Shown piece after piece: positions 24,249-37,326 of a stretch of DNA of 64,000 nucleotides. A program made the position numbers and the translations under genes. The stretch lies in assembly GCF_026210795.1 (NCBI RefSeq), contig NC_089437.1:3100001-3164000 (forward strand). The letters are read 5' to 3'. This stretch comes from Rhizophagus irregularis. Taxonomy: Eukaryota > Glomeromycota > Glomeromycetes > Glomerales > Glomeraceae. Positions within the stretch are counted from its first letter, which is position 1. Every line of letters begins with the position of its first letter. The notes below the pieces were generated by a model, which was given only the letters and a program-made list of their open reading frames with translations, had not been told where the DNA came from and did not search any database.

Positions 24249-27068
24249 ATGTTTAAAAGAAAAGTTGTAATCCATTATTGCTAAGTCGTCATTTTTTCTT
24301 CTGATTTCTTTATATCCTTACAATGATTTTGTTATAACATCTGTTTTGTAGCTACGGAAATCGGGAGACTCAAGTAGTAGTAATAATGGCAGTAGTAATG
24401 GAAAAACTGGAGGCGCTTCAAAGTCTTCAGGAAAGACCGCTGCAGCCACAAGTGATAGTTCAAGTGCCCCAACGATCGTAGTTGTGAACGCCGGTGAACA
24501 GGTTCGTAAAACTTTCAGGTTTCACAAAGTTTCTACGAAAATATGAAAAAGGTTGCTATAATGCATCTGAAACTTTGTCGGACTTGAAATTATAATTTCC
24601 AAACTAATTAATCAAACTTATATTCTTGTTTCAGAGAGGACATGCTACACCTCCAGAAAATTCGGCACCTTTATCACCTGCAAGCAATCCGCACAAATCT
24701 CATTCAAAAGAAGAACCTCCTAAAAGGGATCCTTTAAATCGTTTGAAGGGAACACCAAAAGACGTTATCCCTATAAGCAAAGCACCACGCCGCCAAAGAT
24801 CTTCAAGGTTCCATGTAACAGAGAAAGTTGAATTGGAAAAATTACCGAATTTTAATGGTTAGTTTGAGCTATCACCATATATTAGATCTTAAATAATTGA
24901 ATTTAATAGTAACCTCTTATCAATGGAATTATCAGAGGTCCCATCGGACAAAAGACAAGACCTTTTTCTCAGAAAACTCAGTCAATGTGCTGTAATTTTC
25001 GATTTTAATGATGCAAGCGCTGACCTCAAAGGAAAAGAGATTAAGAGGTCAACACTGGCTGAACTTTTAGAATATATTACCACAAATCGAGGAGTTATCA
25101 CTGAGCCAATATATCCTGAAGTCGTTTCGATGGTTGGTAATAAATTTTCTATATAAATAAATAAATATATATATAAAATCAGAATATGAATTCTATATTT
25201 TGATTTATTAGATAATAATCGAACATATACATGATTGGCTAGTTTGCTATCAATCTTTTTAGAACCATACCTCCACAAGTAAATCCTATAGGTGACGCTT
25301 TCGATCCCGAAGAGGATGAACCCGTACTCGAACTTGCGTGGCCTCATCTTCAAATTGTTTACGAATTTTTTCTTCGATTTATTGAATCACCCGATTTCAA
25401 CACGAATATTGCCAAAAAATATATCGATCCACAATTTATATTGCAAGTTCGTAAAATTTTTTTTCGATTACTGATTATGTATTTCGCATTTAATTAATCT
25501 TTATACCTTATTTGTTTTATGGCTATAGTTGTTGGAATTATTTGATAGCGAAGACCCAAGAGAAAGAGATTTTTTGAAAACAACATTGCATCGTATTTAT
25601 GGAAAATTCTTAAATTTGCGCGCATTTATCCGAAGGTCTATTAATAATGTGTTCTTCCAGTTCATATATGAAACAGAACGTCATAACGGTATTGCTGAAT
25701 TATTGGAAATTCTTGGAAGGTAAAAGTTAATGTTGACGATTCGTTTTTTTGTTAATTTAGATGAATTGAGAATAAATTAAAATTTTGATTATTTTAGTAT
25801 TATCAATGGTTTTGCATTACCATTGAAAGAAGAACACAAAACATTTCTCACAAAAGTCTTGATACCTTTGCATAAAGTAAAGTCTTTAACGTTGTATCAC
25901 CCTCAATTAGCATATTGTGTGGTACAATTTCTGGAGAAAGATCCATCACTAACAGAAGAAGTAAGAATATGTTTTTATTGTTGTTATTGTTATATTATTA
26001 TTTTTAAATATTGTTGTTTAGTTTTATATAGATATTTATTTTAAATTAGTTATATATTTCGTGTTCAATTGTTTCAGGTTATCTGTGGTTTGTTGAGATA
26101 CTGGCCAAAAGTGAATAGTCCCAAAGAAGTTATGTTTTTAAATGAAATCGAGGAAATTTTGGACGTAATAGAACCACAGGAATTTGTAAAAATTCAGGTT
26201 CCATTGTTTCAGCAAATCGCTCGATGTGTATCAAGTCCACACTTTCAGGTATATTATTATAGTCAATTATAATTATCATTTATTATTAATAACATTATAA
26301 TTGTAAATAAAGGTAGCGGAAAGGGCATTGTATTATTGGAACAACGAATACATCGTCAATCTGATAGGCGATAATGTAACCGTTATTTTGCCGGTTATGT
26401 TTCCTTCTTTATATCAAAATTCAAAAGCTCATTGGAACCGGTAACTAAATAATATTCTCCAGTCTTTAATCATTATTTCGTTTGCGGACACTTAATTAAC
26501 TTTTCGTATGATTTATTAAGTACAATTCATGGCTTAGTATATAACGCTTTAAAATTGTTTATGGAAATCAATCCAGCATTATTCGATCAGTGTACGGCTC
26601 AATATAAACAGAGTCGTCAATTGTAAGTGTAATTCACAAGAATAATTTTACTAACATGCGTTAAATGTGATCTAATAGAATATTTAATATTTATAGGGAA
26701 AAGAAAAAGATGCGGGAACGAGAGGAAACGTGGCACAGATTGGAAAGAACCGCTGCACACAATGCTCAAGGACTTCCGCTTCCTTATACCATTGGCGGAC
26801 CTTTGACGTCTTCAAGAACTGACGTGTCAAGTAAGAAAATAATAAAACGTATTAAGAATTTTTTATAACTACAAATACTTTCTAAATTAATCTTGTAAAT
26901 TTTAGCCATCCAAACTTTTGACACCGAATTAGAGAATCCATCAAGTGGTGAAGAGTCAGGCGAAGATGAACATCAGGAAGTAGAGCAAGATGAACATGGA
27001 GAATTGGTTCGTTATTACTTTAAAATAATTCATAACATCGAAAATATATAATTAAAATATATACATAT

Positions 27069-27100
<32 letters not shown>

Positions 27101-27276
27101 TTTGCTTCCTTCAGCAACGTTTTGATGATCGACCAGATGGTTTTAATTTATTCCGTCGAAAATCAATTATACCTGTTGATGAATCTGTGTTGTCTGAATT
27201 ATCTAGGCATCGTAGCTTGGAAGAGGTTCTTAATGGCCCACCAGATGCTTCAGGCAACCCAACAAAAAACCCTTAA
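24249..27276 (+). CDS. RTS1: PP2A B56 (B') regulatory subunit
   Basis: Targets the PP2A catalytic core to substrates. Exons: 24249-24263 (tentative), 24352-24501, 24635-24857, 24936-25132, 25243-25446, 25529-25719, 25798-25960, 26078-26248, 26313-26440, 26521-26622, 26697-26830, 26906-27006, 27115-27276, predicting 646 aa. Residues from LEKLPNFNE through [19 protein letters not shown] to [15 protein letters not shown] follow the B56 helical-repeat core closely, including [20 protein letters not shown] and [15 protein letters not shown]. The N-terminus is Ser/Asn/Gly-rich and the C-terminus has an acidic stretch followed by a RRKSIIP motif. The first exon (MFKRK) relies on a weak GTTGTA donor. 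An alternative is MGSS at 23811. The core is certain; the start is not. Confidence 0.93.
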
Positions 27277-28238
27277 TTTTATTTAGTTCAATGATAGAAC
27301 AAAAAATTTTTTTTTTCAATCTCTTTCACATTAGATGTTTGATTGTGAATGTATTGTATGTATGGGATGAGGATAATGGGTCTGGCTTGTTTAGTTAGAA
27401 ACGCTGGATTAGTTTCGTGTATTTTACTTCTCTTTTTTTTGCTTATACTTCATTGCTTGCGACAATTATAGAACTAAAGATGATGTCGTATTGAAGTGAC
27501 AAATTGTTTCAAATTATTTTATGTCGCTTGATATCAATTGGACAAATAGTTCATTGTGTCGCACATTTCACAGAGACAATTCTTTAAAATTTAAATGTAA
27601 TGACAAAAAAAAAGAAAGGCTTTGCCAAGGCTTTCACAATTCTTTTAATATTGTATAATTTCCCACGCGTTTTTAATGCTAATATGTTCATATTGCAAAA
27701 GAAAAAAGAAAAATGTGTCGGGCAATTTTATATATATTTTTTATTTTATATTTTATTTTGGATGGGAACTTATTTGATTTTTTAATTTTTCTTTATTAGT
27801 ATTAATTTTATAGTGCCGTCATACACACTTTACTTAGTCAAGTAGATCAGTGTTAAACCTAATATAACATCATTAGTATTTTTATTGCGCAGGCGCTTTT
27901 TATTGTTGCCTACAATACAGAAATGCTTTTCATAATAAATTTTTAAAGCACTCCTTAATTGATATTTTTTTTTAATATTAATTTGAAGTATAATAATTTA
28001 ACATAAATTTATTAAAATATTATAGATGATAGAAAAATTCCTAATATATAAGGATTAAAGCCGGATATTCAAATAAAAGAATTAGAACTAATTTGATTGC
28101 CCAGTTTAACAGAATTTGACTATTATTGACGGATAATTTTAGATTTACTAAGTGAAAATTTTAAATTCACAAATGTTGTCAAAAACACATATGTATGTAA
28201 CTGTAAATAAAGGTTCAGAATAACTTTTCATATTTAAT
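27277..28238. other. Convergent 3' intergenic gap
   Basis: AT-rich DNA between the stops of two convergent genes. It holds several AATAAA/AATAAAA signals suitable for both strands. The open frame 27600-27785 is low-complexity and hydrophobic and is not supported as a gene. Confidence 0.5.
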
Positions 28239-31200
28239 TTATTTATTTACTTTCTCTAATTCATTAGCAAAAGAATCAATTTTTTTAAATTGCCAATTCC
28301 AAGCAGTATTATACAAAAATGGTCTTAAGTCAAATCTATTATCATCAGGACTATAAGCTTCAGCATGATATGATGGTGTCAGCGTAGTCATTTTATGCCG
28401 ATTTATTGAATGATAAAAAAAGAATCTTTTGACTTTCTCTGCAATCTATATTATATTTTATTAAAAATTAAAAAATAAAAAAATAAATAGACCAGAAAAT
28501 AAAAAGTTCATTAAAACAAAATATAAACACCTGAATTGGTCTTAATTCTGATCCCCATTCATGTATAAGTTTTGAGAACATTGAAAATGGGCCACATTTT
28601 TCTATTTTTCTTAATTTCCCAAATATTGATAATTCATCATATGTCATTTCCATATCAACCTATATAAGGAAATCACGTGTATTAAATATTTAATTATTTT
28701 TACGTTCACAACTTTGTGAATGCAAACCTCGTCAGCTTGAACATAATCATGAGTTATGGGCTCAAGTTCGGCTGTTGGAATTGCGTTAAGGAATCTTTTT
28801 CATAAATAAATAAAGTAAATACATGTTTCAAATCCATTCTTAAATTAAATAAACCTACTCATTTAGAAGTGGAATGTTAAATTCATCTCTTGCATAAGCA
28901 ATAAATTTACGTAAGTCTTTTTTGCTAATACCTCCAATGGGATTAATATCAGCACTCGAACAATCATATTTGGTTAGATAACCTCGAAGACTAATTAGTT
29001 AAAAAATAAATTAGAAAACATGTTAAATATCAATATTACCATTAATTCTTTTACCATTCATCTACATTTGCGCTGCCAAGAACAAGCAGCGAACCATTTT
29101 GATTTCTAACCCATGGCATAAGTTGCGCAAAAAGATACGCAAGTATCATCCTTAATCTTGCCTTAAAGCAAAAATTTCATTAACTTTTGACGCGCAATAA
29201 ATAAATAATATATGATTTATACCTGAATATTTTGAAGTGCAAGATTCTCAATATTTGAACCACCATGGACTCGAAATCGAGGTGTCTTGTTTGTGACCAA
29301 ATTGAATAATGTTTGAATTGAAGTTACTATATCATTCATATTCAAATCAATGTGATAACTATAAAATTAGGATTTGTTTAAGTGATGTAAATTAAATAAA
29401 ATGCGAATACTAGTAGTTGAACAATTTCGAACCTTCCTATAGCACTTGCTAAATTCTTAGCACGTTCTCGCGTCTCTTTACTTGAATTCTCAGTCCCCAT
29501 ATAGCAAGTGTGAAATAACCGACTAAAGGATATAATAACGTCAATTCAATACTAAGAATTTATAAACAAAATGGTTGTAATAAATTTGATTACTTTGCGA
29601 ATTCTCGTGGATCTTTAGGAATGTAATCTGAATCCTTGCTCACTCCTGCAATTCTTCTCGCATCAATAATAACTCTAGTATCTATTAAAAAAAATCTTAC
29701 ATTTAATAGATGTAATAGATGAATATAAATAAATACAATTAACGTTATTAAGTACAATACCTCCATTTTTTGCGGCTTCTACAACAAGACGACACATTGA
29801 GTATACTATAATTGCCGTAGCGCAACTATCAATCCCCCCACTAAGAGGCAATAAATATCCATTCATTTTTGATCTACGAAGATAATCCCAAAGCCAACAT
29901 GCTGGACCCAATCTAATAAAATTAATATGTTAATAATTCTTATTAAAAGTAACCATCGTTTAGGTAAAAGCAGCTTACGCAATTTCTTGTTCGGGTGTAT
30001 GATAAAATTCTTCGATAGGTTTAGTTAAATGAATGCGTATATTATTATTTAACACCGATTGTGACAAAGCTATAGGAGCTTCAATGCGCTGATACCGAGG
30101 AGTATTTGTGGCTTGCATTCCTCTGCTGCTTATACTACGATGTGAGCGTACATCTTCTATGTCAATAGTTGCCGTAATCACCTCCTAAAGTTTGAGTTTG
30201 TGAAGATTGAATCTATTTTTTCGTGAACAAACTAGAGGAACTATAACGTACCACATCCTTTAAAGAAAATTGGGAACCTTGAGCAACGATTTGACCATTG
30301 ACTGCAATTAAGGTACAGCCATCATAATATAATCTATCGCCATCACACCCTTGTTGATTAGCGTAGAGATAGACTCCACCGTTCTATCATAGATCGATTA
30401 AAGATTTTTATGAAATGTAAAAATAGCAATACGTTTAAATGTAGGAATACCTTCAAAGTTGCTTCTTTAATTAAATCTACGCGTCGATAAAGTTTTCGAA
30501 GTTCATGATGACTACCGCTACTGTTAGTAATGATTTCAACGCCATCCAATCCCATGCTTATATTTGGACTATAATTTAAAGATTGGGAGCTAAGTTGAGG
30601 AAATAAATGTTTTTTTAATTATATATTTATCATCTTCACCTAACCTATTTGGCGTAAATAATTCTTCGCATAATTCTATACCAACACACGTGTCAATTGT
30701 AGAAATCACCGCGTCACCAATAGGAACTATAGACTTTCAAAAAAAAGCGCAAATAAAATACCATAAGAAAAAAAGGGCATCTTTTAATTTAAAATAACTT
30801 ACTTGGCCCGTAATTTCCCTTATGATACGTGGGAGTCGGTATTCTTCAACGTATCTTGCCGGTGACCAAGCAGAAAAATATCTTAGCTCGCGATAATTGC
30901 CGTCGTTGGCAAGAAACAACTTTGGACGGATTAATAAAATCTTGCCATTAAGAATGATGACGCGACAATTATATTTGACATTTTTATGAACGACGGGCCT
31001 TAATTAATATAAGAGATGAGAGATTATATTTATTATATATGAAATCTGATAACTAATGGCGCAGTAAAGCTTACATTCCAATATCAAGTAATATATTTTT
31101 CGCTTCATCGAATTGCAATATTTTGCCCATCATTTCCCATGAATGCAAATAAGTATCTCCTAAAGTAACCATTAACTTATCCGAAATTAGTTCATTAATA

Positions 31201-31483
31201 GATATGGTAGAACATATCAACAATATTTACCTTCTAAAAAATGATCCAAACATCCATAACCGCTGAAAAAATGGTTAATGCAACTTAGCTCCATGATTCG
31301 AATACATAGATTGATAAATTATCAACTTTATTATTACGTTATTTCAAGTTCCGGTCCAACGCGAAGTGTAGCACCTTGTTCTTTAGCAATACGAATACTC
31401 TCTAAAATACGCTCCAAGTTGCCCTCAAAATCTAAAGCCCATTGATTAAGAGAACAGGTTGCAACAGTTATGAGATGTCCCAT
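28239..31483 (-). CDS. QNS1: Glutamine-dependent NAD+ synthetase
   Basis: Last step of NAD+ synthesis: ATP-dependent amidation of nicotinic acid adenine dinucleotide, with ammonia released from glutamine by its own nitrilase-type domain. About 17 exons read from ATG at 31483 to TAA at 28241-28239, giving roughly 710 aa (yeast Qns1 714, human 706). The N-terminal C-N hydrolase triad is visible: Glu45 in RVGPELEI, Lys114 in [11 protein letters not shown], Cys169 in [15 protein letters not shown]. The C-terminal synthetase has the ATP-binding LSGGIDS (about 365-371), then [25 protein letters not shown] and [15 protein letters not shown]. The end, [11 protein letters not shown], is family-typical. 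Some splice borders were only checked by frame. The gene is convergent with the B56 gene and divergent from the RING ligase. Confidence 0.95.
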
Positions 31484-32078
31484 AATATTTGATATTCTAA
31501 TTTAGAGAAGCAAAGAATAGTTTGTCTTTGATCAATATTAAGATCATCATGTCCTTTCCCACCAAAGTCACTGTCACGTGATCATTTGCCGATCATATCT
31601 AAAATGGTCAGATTAATTGTCGAAAATTTTTTGAAATAAGGCCATTCTCATATCCAGGCCGGGTCAGTTTTTGTTAGATCTCAAAAAAAAAAATTTTTAT
31701 ACATATAATTATTATATCGGGTAAGATATTTTAAAAGTTAAAATTTTCGTATGAATTTTTATATATATAATTTTTTGAAAAAAAATTAAAAGCCGGGTTG
31801 CCGGGTCATTTTCAAAATTGCTATGTTAAGAGAACCAAAAAATTAAGTTTGCATGGATTAATGCTTAACATATTATTCAGATTTGGAAAATCATAATCCA
31901 AATGCATTCTTTCTCTACAAGTTTGCTTATGATTAAAAGGAAGGTTTTTAATGCCATTTTTTGATTTATACGGTCGTACCTCCGTATAGTCACCCCACAT
32001 CATATATATAACAGAATAAATAGATAACACATTTGAGATTTTGAATTATAAGAAAATTCCCTCTCTATAATCACGATA

Positions 32079-32417
32079 CAGTCAACTCTTTTTTTTTATT
32101 TTTATATCTCAGAGTAAAAACAGTGTCAGTAATGACTACAAAGAAGCTTTATACAAGTACCAAACGGTAGTACTATAAGTGACTGAACAACTAAGTCGCC
32201 CGAGGACCACTTTACTTAGGTGAATACGGTAATAATCTAAAGCGGAGTAGTATCACGTGACTTAGCAAAATATGTCACACCCCAGTGTTCTGGACTTTCT
32301 GGGGGACAATTTTTTCGTAATGCCGGTCAAAACTACTCCGCTCTCTCTTTTGATGAGTACATTCTGCTTTAAAAGTCACTATGTGTCCGACTGTGTGATT
32401 ACATAGAGATACCACTG
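32079..32417. mobile_element. Possible TA-flanked element around a palindromic MITE
   Basis: The left end TA-CAGTCAACTCT resembles the ends of the elements at 41926 and 57146. A right end ACTG-TA at 32414-32419 has the complement CAGTGGTATCTCTATG, closer to the 39403 element. The two ends match each other weakly, so this may be a decayed or chance pairing. A clearer palindrome lies within it. Confidence 0.35.
32241..32342. mobile_element. 102-bp MITE with perfect 11-bp inverted ends
   Basis: AGCGGAGTAGT at 32241-32251 is exactly inverted at 32332-32342. CACGTGAC follows the left end. The preceding TCTAAAGCGG resembles the GTCGTCTAAAGCGG end of family B at 19609, so a relation is possible. 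Confidence 0.6.
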
Positions 32418-32997
32418 TATATCAAAGTTGACTTTAGTAAGAATTTTCTCTTTAAAGTAGAAATCCGTAAGTTTATTTGTTTTATTTGTTTTATTTGAAA
32501 ATTCTCTCTTTAACGGATTATTATCTATTTTTGGAAATGAACTGCAAATTGATCACGTGCTTGGTTTTTTTTGGGACTCTGCGTTTTTACGGTTTTACAC
32601 TATGAAATAAATATCTTGCAAAAATACAAATTAGATTATTAAATTAAGCAGTTCAGACGCTTGCTAATGGTTTAAATGGATTCATCATACGATATTTTTT
32701 TTAGTCAAACTTTAGACGCAAGCACCCCAGCTTAAACGGGGGATCATGCGTAAAATCAAACGAAAATCATATATTCTCACGCAATTTCAAATTATTAATT
32801 TAAGCGTAACCTTGTTACCAGATTACCGGGTTTAATCATATAATATTACGTGAGATTTGGATTTTTGAAATTACTTACTCGTTTGCTGTCTTTCAATTTC
32901 AGTCTAAGTTTTTGATCTTCCTTCTCGTAGGTTGAACAAAAATAACTTTTGTTTTGGATACTGGTCTTGAAATTTGCCAATGCTATAAATTGTTATA

Positions 32998-34870
32998 ATG
33001 CCCGTTCTTGATTTGAAACTATATACCACCATCTCTATATGTGTCGCCCTTGTGGCTTTTGTTTATTCTTGTAATATCTTCACCCCTCAAAAATGGTTCC
33101 CACCACCAGTTGAAAATTCGCCAAATCAAGTTACTCACAGTGAGTCTGTTGAATACCAACCACCGCTTAATGGAGTTGATAAAATTTGGAGTAATTCTGA
33201 AAAAGGTCTTGGCGCTACTTCTTCAATATTTCAGAGTATGTTATCGGAAAGGATTTTAACGCCAAGAAAACCCGTAATGGGACCTTTTCTAACTTCTCTC
33301 GTGAATTTTTTGCAAAAAGAAAAAATTTGTATTATGGTATGTGTTTTATATTCAAATTTGATTTCATCGTTTCTTTAAAAATAGCATTCAATATGTTGTT
33401 TTGAATGCAAATTCTTTAGTATTGATGTCAATCCCATCATGAATTGTAAATTATTCATGTTTATAGGTTTTCATCAATATGGCTTATTGTTTTTTATTTC
33501 TCCTCGGAAGATTCACACTGAAGTTCTTTTTTGGGGAGTTAAGAGTTATCGAAAGTCAGGTATTTATGAATAAAATTTTATTCTTTTACATAACTATTAT
33601 ATTTTATTAATTGATATTTATTGTATAATTTAGCATATGTATGATAGGCTACTTAACTTTCTTTTATTTAAAGTAGTCTTTGTTGGAGCAATTTTGGAGC
33701 CAAAATGGGAAGAATTACTTATTTGGACATCTTGGTTTACAATTCTCGGATTTTTGAGAATTTTTAGTATGCTTTGTCGAGACAGATTTGAATATGTAAG
33801 ACTTAATCTTCTTTAATTTCAAAGATTCCTATAAATTCGCCTTGCTTTTTTTAAAGCTATCATTACTAAAAAATTTAATTCCTCTTTAGCTTACATTTTC
33901 TCCAAATACTCCAGTTCAGGCTCATTTACGAATATTAGTCCTTTTAATACTTATTTTATTATCTGACATCTTCTGGTTTATAATGTGTATATCAATATTT
34001 CGGTCAATGCTGTTACTTCTGACATTTGAGGTTAGTGTCAATTTTTGTAAAAGCAGGTTTCTGATTGGACGATAAGAAGTGTAATCTAATTTGACATATT
34101 CATTTCACCTCTTTGTAAAATAGTGTTTTACGTTATTTTTGGATACTGTACAAACATTGATTAAATATTTAATTCATCTTAGAGATATAACAAGACAAAG
34201 TGTCTGGGAATCTAGAGGAATTCTTTTATATTATACCGAATTTGTTACCGATACTTTGATACTTGTTGCCACTCTTGGTCATTATTTACATATCATGGTG
34301 AGAAAGATTCTCTGTTTTTATTTAGATAAATTAACAACGTTTAACCCTTTTTTTTTCTCTGGTTTCGTTAGCTTCTTCATGGTATTTCATTTACCTTAAT
34401 TGATGCAGTTTTGTTCTTAAATATGAGGAGCGTCTTCAACAATCTCAGGAAAAAAATTGTTGCATACTGCAATTACAGACAAGCTATATCCAATATGCAA
34501 ACACAGTAAGATATTGAATATTTTGGCTTTAGTATTCGTTCAATGAGAATTTAGATATATTTCTATTTTTTTATAGATACCCAAATGCCACTGATATTGA
34601 GTTGAAGGAATATAATGATGACTGTGCAATATGTCGAGACTCTATGGATAAAGCTAAAAAATTACCATGTGGTCACATGTTTCATTTGTACGTTGATTTG
34701 TCTATTTATATTTTTACAAAAAATTTGCTAATTAGATTATTTAATATGAAAAAAGGACTTGTTTGCGATCTTGGCTGGAACACCATAGTTCTTGTCCAAC
34801 GTGTAGACGATCTTTATTGAAAGGAGACTCTCCTAGAATATTAGAACATATGGAAGTTCCGTTTCTTTAA
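32998..34870 (+). CDS. gp78/AMFR-like ER membrane RING E3 ligase
   Basis: Probable ubiquitin ligase of ER-associated degradation. Exons: 32998-33336, 33467-33559, 33634-33795, 33890-34030, 34124-34297, 34372-34505, 34577-34687, 34756-34870, predicting 422 aa. Several hydrophobic segments (starting with FINMAYCFLFLLGRF) and the CRDRFEY...FSPNTPVQAH region match the gp78 membrane domain. The RING-H2 finger is complete: CAIC, CGHMFHLTC and CPTC provide the Cys/His ligands. The splice inside the finger (34687/34756) restores HLTCLRSWLEHH. The protein ends about 18 residues after the last Cys pair, so the CUE domain and E2-binding tail of animal gp78 are absent. Hrd1 is the main alternative; the spacing and LPCGHMFH...CLRSWLE favour gp78. 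Confidence 0.88.
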
Positions 34871-36352
34871 GAGAGTAGTTTTTATTTTGCAGGGACTTGG
34901 ATACATATTAGAATTTGATATTCTGATATCCATTTGTAATCATATTAGACATGACAAATTCATTTTTTGAACAATTTAATCATTTCAATATTTCGCTTGT
35001 TGAAACAATAACAAAACCATCAGCAAATATAATGACATTGATAGTGTTTAAGAATATGAGAATATCATTTAGATACATATTACCTATTTCTGATAACCAA
35101 TAATATAATTAATTGGTTTCGCGTAGGTATTTTAAGTTTGGTTTTCTTAAGGGTAGGGTATTTTAGTGGATTTATGAGCACCTTTTATAGTAATGACCTG
35201 TAAAATGTCCTGTAACATTTCCGAATTTGCTCATAATAAACAAAACAAAATACCCTACCCTGAAAATTTTATTGTTGTAATATATTTTCATTTATTGCTT
35301 TCTGACTTAAGGTCATTGTAGATAACCATTATTTATTTTAATATGTGTTTTTTTTTATTTTGCTAAAAATGAAATTTTTAACTTAATATAAAGTTAATAT
35401 AAATATAAAATATAAAATTGCCAATAATAAAGATTTATATTAGCATTATAATAGTTGTAATATTGCAATTTTTTTTATTTAACTATATAATAGAAATCTT
35501 TATAAATATACTAGTTGTAACCTGTTACTTTGCAATAGGAAGATTTAATCAAATTTTATATAATACCTGAGCTTATTTTTCATTTAAATCATTAGTAATT
35601 TGTAGTTCCATTTTTTATAAAACTATCATTATATTTATAATAAAATCGGTCAATATGATCAATATGTAACTTTTATTGATTATATAATATAAATAAGCAA
35701 AATTAAAAATTACAATTCAAATTAGTACAAAATTGAATTTTTCTTTTTTAATATAATTTAGTAATAGTAATAAAATTTTATTTTAATTCTATTTATTATA
35801 TAAGTAAAAATATTAACAAACTTATTAATACTATAATCATATGATATAACTATAATTAAAATTTTAAATATAACTATACAAAAATTTGAAAAAAAAATAT
35901 GGATTTTAAAACTATTATTATCAATAAAATGTACTTTTTCTTTCTTTATAACAAATACCTAAATTAAATTGTATCTCATTACTATTTACTAATAATTTTC
36001 TTTATTTGTAGCTTTTACTTTTAAAAAAATTATACAAAATAAATTTATATCATTTATTTTTCAATTTTTATATTTTTGTTAAATCAATTCTTGTAATATA
36101 TAATTAAATAATAATAAATTACAACTACTTATAGTCTACTTATTTTAATGAAAATAAATAAATTTACCAGTTAGAATTAATCCTTTTATAATATAAAACC
36201 TTTCTTTATATTGATATTTTGTATTTATTGCTAATTACTATGATTTTACTAATATCATTATTTATATGAATACTTATTTTATTTTTATAATAATATATGA
36301 GATCTTTGTATAAAAAAGAATGAAATTACTAAAAAGAATAAAAAAAAATAAA
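34871..36352. other. Start of the large gene-poor gap
   Basis: AT-rich DNA after the RING ligase. It holds a compact inverted-repeat element at 35150-35261. The rest is A/T low-complexity sequence without a gene. Confidence 0.5.
35150..35261. mobile_element. 112-bp MITE with 15-bp inverted ends
   Basis: AGGGTAGGGTATTTT at 35150-35164 is exactly inverted as AAAATACCCTACCCT at 35247-35261. TGAGCA (35175) and TGCTCA (35228) extend the pairing inside. It lies 280 bp past the RING-ligase stop, so it may fall in that gene's 3' transcript. Confidence 0.75.
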
Positions 36353-36356
36353 TTAA

Positions 36357-36525
36357 TGCCAAATATTGGAATGCTATAATTATAATTTGGGATGCTGTAA
36401 TTTATTCAATTTATATGTAATTTATTATGTAAAGTGCCAAAATAATTTGGGATGTTATAATTGAATTTGGAATTTTACTTATAATTATAGCAGCCTAAAA
36501 TAATTTGAACAATATGTATAATGCC
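36357..36525. mobile_element. MITE family D, decayed copy
   Basis: Shares TAATTTGGGATGC, TAATTTATTATGTAAAGTGCCAAAATAATTTGGGATG-type blocks and the TTTTACTTATAATTA segment with the better-preserved copy at 43641-43817. Its ends are eroded. Confidence 0.7.
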
Positions 36526-36732
36526 AAATCTGGATTTATTTAAGCTTAAAAATAATATTTGATATATAAATATAAATTTGATTTTTTCTGGTAGTTTTAT
36601 CCTTCTTTATTGCAAAAATTTTATATAATTAATATATTCATTATTGCTATTTTCAAAATAATGTAATACAATCATGCATGTATGAAATTTTGATTACCAT
36701 TATGATTACTAAAATGATGATTAATATACCGT

Positions 36733-37326
36733 ATAGTAGTGTTCCTAACAGATCATATTAGATCAGATTTTACTTAAATTCAATCTGATCTGAAATTAAT
36801 TAAATCTGATCTAATCTGATCTGATCTGATCTGAATCAGGATCCCACCTACTACTAAGATATGTTACTGGTAAAAATTTTACTTTCATATGAAACCTTAC
36901 CTTAGGATTTACTTAAATTCTATTGGTTAATTGACTAAAAAGGAAAAAAATCATAACAATGTAACATAAAATTTCCTTTTATAGTAGAATCTTTAAAGAG
37001 TTTTATATGTAAACTTTACCTTAGGCCACAGGATGACCTATCTTAATAGTAAGTGAGATCCTTCTGAATCAGATCGATTTAAATTTAATCTGAATCAGAT
37101 CAGATTTAATCAGATTCAAATCTGATTTGATCTGATTCAAAACTAATTAAATCTGATCTGATCTGATTTGATCTGATTCAAAACTAATTAAATCTGATCT
37201 GATCTGATCTGATCTGATCTGATTTGATCTGAAGCTAATCTGATTTGTTCAGATCAAATTTTTTTGATCTGAATCTGAACTGCGGATTAAATTTATTTGA
37301 TTTGATCTGAATCGACAGATCGGATT
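36733..37326. repeat. Degenerate (TCTGA)n pentanucleotide satellite, interrupted
   Basis: Runs of GATCTGATCTGATCTGA with point changes occupy about 36760-36838 and 37062-37326. The interruption is a 223-bp inverted-repeat element. The GC level is locally above its AT-rich surroundings. No coding frame. Confidence 0.85.
36839..37061. mobile_element. MITE family C copy inserted in the satellite
   Basis: The left end GGATCCCACCTACTACTAAG and the complement of the right end GGATCTCACTTACTATTAAG match at most positions. The interior TTAAATTCTATTGGTTAATT and AAATCATAACAAT is shared with the 227-bp copy at 44986-45212. The GGATC termini could partly come from the GATC-rich host repeat. Confidence 0.8.

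Larger units (their letters stand above)
31484..32997. other. Intergenic region between divergent genes
   Basis: 1.5 kb that must hold promoters for both neighbours. It carries GCCGGGTTGCCGGGTCA near 31792 with a partial inverted match to CAGGCCGGGTCAG near 31655, several CACGTG-like sites (31577, 32254, 32554), and a small palindromic element at 32241-32342. No gene was recognised; the open frame at 31821-32030 (-) is not supported. Confidence 0.45.

Noticed and set aside
28239-34870. Functional link between NAD+ synthetase and the gp78-like gene through a shared promoter
   Set aside because: They are divergent with 1.5 kb between them, a gap that also holds a MITE-like element. Nothing in the sequence indicates co-regulation.
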